From Pilatotrama ljubarskyi (Eukaryota > Basidiomycota > Agaricomycetes > Polyporales > Polyporaceae): 64,000 bases of DNA. The notes below the pieces were generated by a model. The model did not search any database. It was not told the DNA's origin and saw only the letters and a list, made by a program, of their open reading frames with translations. Location of the stretch: NCBI GenBank assembly GCA_022385805.1, contig MU277689.1, forward strand, positions 293,357-357,356, written 5' to 3'. The stretch's first letter is position 1. Each line of letters opens with the position of its first letter. Made by a program: the position numbers and the translations under genes. This document shows positions 59,625 to 64,000 of the stretch, one piece after another.

Positions 59625-60362
59625 GACCGAGCACGACAGCGTGTCGAGAGGGGGAAACGGAGGGAGAGGGCGTGGAGCATATGAGGCTAAGCTCAGCGCT
59701 GTGGACGAGGAGCCTTGTGGACGGTACACGTACTGCGTCTCCGCTTTTCGGCATCGTCGACAGATGAGGGAGAGCAATATCGGAAATCGCTCACGTTTGC
59801 AAGACTGTTTGGATGCACATCGCCTACGTCCGCATGCATAGCCGGCCGAACCTCTTGCCGCTTTGCATGCATGCATGTGTGGCGTGATCTCTGCGCATAC
59901 GAGTGTCATCTGGAGCGAAGTGACAGACCCGTATCAAGACGGCACGAAACGAAGCGCTGGGTGTATGCTCCAGATGGCGTACCTGCTAACATTTCAGGCA
60001 TCAAAGACAGCCCCGCACGAGTCTGGTCTCTCTGACCATGGACTACGGACTTGATGGCCCGGCTCATCAACCGATCCTATCCCGGAATTCCTCAGTCGGC
60101 GTGATTTGATCCTAATGGCTCTGTGCATTGTTTGTCCGTGAGCAGTAGCCGCCCGAATCCGCAGTGGACAACGTGTAACCATCGGAGCCATACAGATGAG
60201 CGTGGTTAGACGTATAGTCGGTTCTGGTGATGGGTAAGAACACGGCAGGCGATAATGCAGGTACTGTCAAGCCGGTTAGAGTCGTTACCCAAGGAACAAG
60301 GATTCACGGACATGACTTGCAGGCACATTCATTTGATTCACTTCACTCTTCCGCTCGGCCAC
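59625..60362. other. Spacer between GtaA and HOM6
   Basis: About 740 bases, holding the GtaA promoter and HOM6 3' flank. Short frames on both strands (59715-60035, 59476-59841) have no motif. Confidence 0.45.
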
Positions 60363-61648
60363 TCATACAAGCTTCAGCAGGTCGCTCATAACCCCCATGG
60401 CAGTTACGGCCGCGCCTGCGCCTGCCCCCTGCACAACGAGCGGTCTCGCGCCATACCGTTCCGTATGGAACATGATGATGTTGTCAGAGCCCCCCAAGGC
60501 AGTGGCGAAGGGGTGCGTGACGGGGTACCTGCGCGTGTAGCGTTGAGCTCAGATCAGAATACAGGATAAGAAACGGCGACACACTTCTCCAGATCCGCTT
60601 TGATCACACCTGCTTGAACGTCGACCACACCCGCAAAGCGCAGGACCTTGCCTTCCCTCGCTGCCTCGGCGCGCATTGTGTCAAAGTGGGCGTCGAAATC
60701 GGGCAGACGCCTGATGAACTCGTCTCCGGAGTCGATGCCCTCGAGCTCTGCCGGAACGAGGGACTTCGTACTGACCGACTGATACCCGTTGGGGAGCGCG
60801 GAGCGTAGGGAGGGAATGAAGCGGGAGAGGATGGTGAGTTTGCGGGCGACGTCTGCGCCGTTCAGGTCGTCCGCAGGGTGCGGTTCCTACAACGAAGCCT
60901 CGCTGAGAGACGACGCTACTAGACAAACATATGCACTTACGGTGTACCCCTTGTCCCGCGCGATGCTCACAACAGAGGAAAAGCTCGGACCGCCCACCTT
61001 CCCGGTGGAGAACTCGTTGAATATGTAACTCATGGTTCCGGAGAACACTCCCTCGATTTTGAGCACCTACGGCATACCGGTTGTATGAGCGACGAACACA
61101 AGATTGAGCCGTTTTTTGCGTACCTTGTCCCCAGTCGCAACAAGATCCTTCAGCGTGGAGATGATCGGCAACCCCGCACCGACGGTGGCCTCATTCAGGA
61201 AGCGGGCCCCGCTCTCCAGGCTGGCTGCAAGGATTTGCTCATACAGCGACAGCTCCGACGAGAATGCCTTCTTGTTCGGCGTGATCACATTCACGCCCAG
61301 CTTGAGGAACTGCGGGTAGAGTGCAGCGACGTCGTTTGAGGACGTGTTGTCAACCAGTACGACCTCTTGTCCAGGTTTCACCAGTGCCGAGAGCTCCCGG
61401 AGCAGGGCCTGCAGGTCGGGCTTCCTCCCCGAGCTTGCAAGTTCGTTCTTCCAGGTAGATGCAGACACCGAGAGCCCATCGGGGTGGAAGAGGGTCGCTT
61501 TGGAAGATGAGAGCGAGACGAGGCGGAAGGGGCTCGGAGCAGGGAACGCGAGAAGCTGCTTGATGAACTCGCCGCCGACGAGCCCGACACCGACTACAGC
61601 AATCCGAAACGTCTTGGTCGTCGAGGCGATGTTCAAGATGGATGTCAT
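60363..61648 (-). CDS. hom6: Homoserine dehydrogenase
   Basis: Reduces aspartate semialdehyde to homoserine with NAD(P)H, the branch step towards threonine and methionine. Exons 61124-61648, 60941-61066, 60585-60886 and 60363-60528 are in phase and give 372 residues, normal for fungi. The nucleotide-binding loop is RIAVVGVGLVGGEFIKQLL. Further landmarks are VDNTSSNDVAALYPQFLKLG, VNVITPNKKAFSSEL, NEATVGAGLPIISTLKDL, IEGVFSGTMSYIFNEFS, EPHPADDLNGADVARKLTIL and LRFAGVVDVQAGV. There is no ACT domain, as in yeast Hom6. I chose ATG 61648; an upstream in-frame ATG at 61747 is less likely. Partial copies lie at 54893-55440 and 39085-39204. Confidence 0.95.
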
Positions 61649-62225
61649 GGTCGTTGCTCGAGAGAATGTGGACGTTCCGGAAAGGAGCCCGAGTTGCGCA
61701 ACAGCTGCAATCGAGTCATGGCCCAAGAACTTGAGGTTATCTCGCACAGATCAGTGCACCACTTGAATTGCGCTCATCCATGTCACGACGCAAATTGGAG
61801 CAAAGTCCAAGAAGAGATCGAGGCCATGAAAGCCAGCGGATGACCGGATGTGCAAAAGCTGCGTTGCTCGGTGAATGGCACGTCCAAATGTAAAGGCTGT
61901 CCAAGTTTGAAGTGGCTGAACGCGCCCGTCCGGCGTCGAGAAGGTACCCCGTATTCGCGGTTCATCTGAAACAGCGTTCGGAAGTCGTCGGTGACATCAA
62001 TGTATTTCTACTGAGTACAGATACATGCAAACATGAGTTAAGCGTAGGGTCAGCCAGAGCGGTCATAAAGCGTGAGCGTAAGGTTGTGGTACAAGGTCTA
62101 GCGTCGGTCCATCAACATGCAACATATGTTCGCATTCGCGAGGAGTCCCGTTATATGATGATCTCGTCGAGAAGAGTAGAAAGAAAGCGCTGAAGAGGCT
62201 CTTCTACAGGAGCCGCGGTCGAAGT
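61649..62225. other. Spacer between HOM6 and the WD40 gene
   Basis: About 580 bases, the HOM6 promoter side. I see no gene. Confidence 0.5.
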
Positions 62226-64000
62226 TCATGAGGACACCCCGGAGGCATTTTGAGGAGCCGTCGTCGCCGAGGGTCCCTCTCGTAACTCAGGACTCAGCTG
62301 GACGGTTGGGCTATCCGTGCGGTAGTCGGCATCGTACGGTGCAGGAGACATGGTTCGAGGAGTGTTGGCCGGGTTAGTGGATGAGCGACTCGACGCGGCA
62401 GAGCTCTCGATCGAACCTGAGATGTGCGCCGGGGTCGTCCAGATCCTCACGCCGCCGTCGTGGCTGCCCGTCGCGAACATGAACGTGTCCCATGCGTGGT
62501 TCCAGGCTATGCAGGTGAGATCACCGCCAACGGTCTGCGCGCGTATGTGATGCAGGAGCGTGCCCGACTCGCGGTCCCAGATGTGAATGTCGCCAGCTGC
62601 AGCCGCGTTAGCGCACTCGTCGGTAGCTGATTGTGTGAACACACCTTTCCCAGCACAGAGAACCAACTGGTCGTTCCTGCCACCGAAGTAACTAGGACCC
62701 GCAAAATCGACGGTGACCTTGGGCATGTACGTATGTCTGAGCGAGAGCCGAACAGAATCCTTAACCGGGTCGAGTTTCCATAGCTGCGGCGGCGCCTGGA
62801 TAACGGATGTTAATAGCTTCCAAGAGATCTCAAGAGATTGGACAGACCTTATTTTCGTAGCTGACGAGGGCGACTTGGTCATTCCTAGCTAAAGTGATAT
62901 CACGAACCTCGTGCAAGACCGGCACTCGGCTGCGGGGGCACAAGTCAGTTCCTGGAAGCCATCTTTGTCAATAATCACACACTTCTCGATCTCCTGTTTG
63001 ACCATGTTGTATGCTGTACATACTATCAGCGCCAGGAATGCTCATTGGCTTAGGGGGCGTGCCTACCGATGATCTGTTTCTCGGCTCGGCACTTGCTCGG
63101 GTGGTAGCCGTCCGCAGAGGCCGTGAGTGTACCAACGCAAACCATGCGCACGCCGTCCTGAGTCACCGCCACGTCGTGTAGAACCATCCGGTCGAAGTGA
63201 TAGGTGGCGAGAACTGTTCCGTTGAGATCCTACACATAGGACGGGTGAATCGGCGCAGCATGACCTCTCATCTTAGATGGACGTACCAGCTTCGTGACAT
63301 CGCTACCTTCGACGGATAGGAACGCTGCATCCAGTTTAATATCGCCAGAACTTGCCGTTGCAACCATCAAGTTCAGACTGGCTCACCTTCGCCACCGGGC
63401 ATCCACGTGATGGACTGCACGTTCCTGCGACGATCGATTGTGCGTCTGCACACACCGTCCTATGGACGCAATCCATCGGTATACCTCCCTACCAGGAGCA
63501 ACGAGATGTGACTTACCTCAGTCCAGACCTTGACGCCACGACCAAGCTTCGTCAGCAGTAAGTGACCGCTGGGCGACCATGCCACTTGACCGACGAAGCC
63601 TTGCGGATGGGCCAGTATACGGTGTGACGTGAACGTTTCCTGTACACGGGTCGGTACGCTGACCATGCCGTGGACGCTTTTACTTACGCCGACTTTGAAG
63701 ATCACCGACGTCCTGTCCCAACTGTACGCAAGAAAGCGCACCTGTCAGTTCTGATGCGATGAGAGCTACTGCTCGTCGAGGCCGCTCACCTCGAGGTGGC
63801 CAAGAACTTGCCGTTCGGAGAGAACTGCAGATGCCGCACCAAAGCCAAATGCGCCTCAAACGACTGTGTCGGCTGCAAGCTCCGCAGCTTCGGAACGAGC
63901 GTGCCCACCCGGGAGTTCTTCAGCACGCCCACGGGCTCCGTGTCCCTCCCGTTCCCATCCGACGAGATCGTCCGCTGTCGGCGGGGGTTCCTGCCTTCGA
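62226..64000 (-). CDS. WD40-repeat protein, WDR26/Gid7-like (5' end outside window)
   Basis: Likely the fungal homologue of Gid7/WDR26, a scaffold and substrate-recruiting subunit of the GID/CTLH E3 ubiquitin ligase. Exons on the minus strand show successive WD repeats: LALVRHLQFSPNGKFLATS then SWDRTSVIFKVG, HPQGFVGQVAWSPSGHLLLT, and LHDVAVTQDGVRMVCVGTLT. The last two read APPQLWKLDPVKDSVRLSLR with GPSYFGGRNDQLVLCAGK, and DIHIWDRESGTLLHHIRAQ with GDLTCIAWNHAWDTFMFATG. The order of repeats and the FGG-NDQLVLCAGK blade fit WDR26. The C-terminus after the last repeat is a Ser/Thr-rich tail ending at 62226. The LisH and CTLH domains expected at the N-terminus would lie beyond 64000, so I cannot confirm them. 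Confidence 0.85.

Overview
The window looks like nuclear DNA of a basidiomycete fungus of the Agaricomycetes, possibly a polypore. The evidence is dense short introns (46-70 nt, GT..AG), a high-GC genome, a DUF6535 membrane protein, fungal-type kinases, a P450 with a GGGRACIGFKFS-type heme loop, and ergosterol, betaine-lipid and homoserine genes typical of fungi. All calls come from reading the sequence; family names are from memory of the motifs, not from a search.

Layout: 1-2.6 kb has no gene I can support. 2.6-12.4 kb holds a short-chain dehydrogenase (-), a Cue3/ASCC2-type CUE-domain protein (+), a GMC oxidoreductase (-) and a cytochrome P450 (-). 14.4-17.9 kb holds a tiny two-exon membrane protein that I assembled by hand (-) and the two-domain betaine lipid synthase Bta1 (-). 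20.4-22.3 kb is the 2-oxoglutarate dehydrogenase E2 subunit Kgd2 (+). 22.8-28.7 kb is a degraded accessory region: two direct copies of a ~1.8 kb repeat flank a 5'-truncated fungal-type kinase relic (-). 30.9-32.4 kb encodes a disordered protein ending in a PNRC/Edc1-like decapping-activator motif (+), followed by a ~2.5 kb pyrimidine-rich stretch without genes.

35.4-46.5 kb is the most unusual part: a two-gene cassette, a divergent casein-kinase-1-like kinase followed by a protein with an unknown N-terminal region and a C-terminal HAD-like domain, is present twice in direct orientation with identical exon structure. A disordered Pro/Gln-rich gene (-) lies between the copies. 47.6-50.4 kb is a divergent pair, ERG2 sterol C-8 isomerase (-) and signal peptidase subunit SPC2 (+). 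51.0-53.6 kb is the DUF6535 protein (-). 54.9-55.4 kb is a decayed copy of the 3' half of homoserine dehydrogenase. 55.9-59.6 kb is a secreted, membrane-anchored glutaminase A (-), 60.4-61.6 kb is the intact homoserine dehydrogenase HOM6 (-), and 62.2 kb to the end is a WDR26/Gid7-like WD40 protein (-) whose 5' end lies outside the window.

The housekeeping genes (Kgd2, Erg2, Spc2, Hom6, Bta1, Cue3, Gid7) act in separate pathways and form no obvious functional cluster. What stands out is duplication: the kinase/HAD cassette, the 1.8 kb repeats around a broken kinase, and two scattered pieces of HOM6, one of them exactly at the 3' edge of the first cassette copy.
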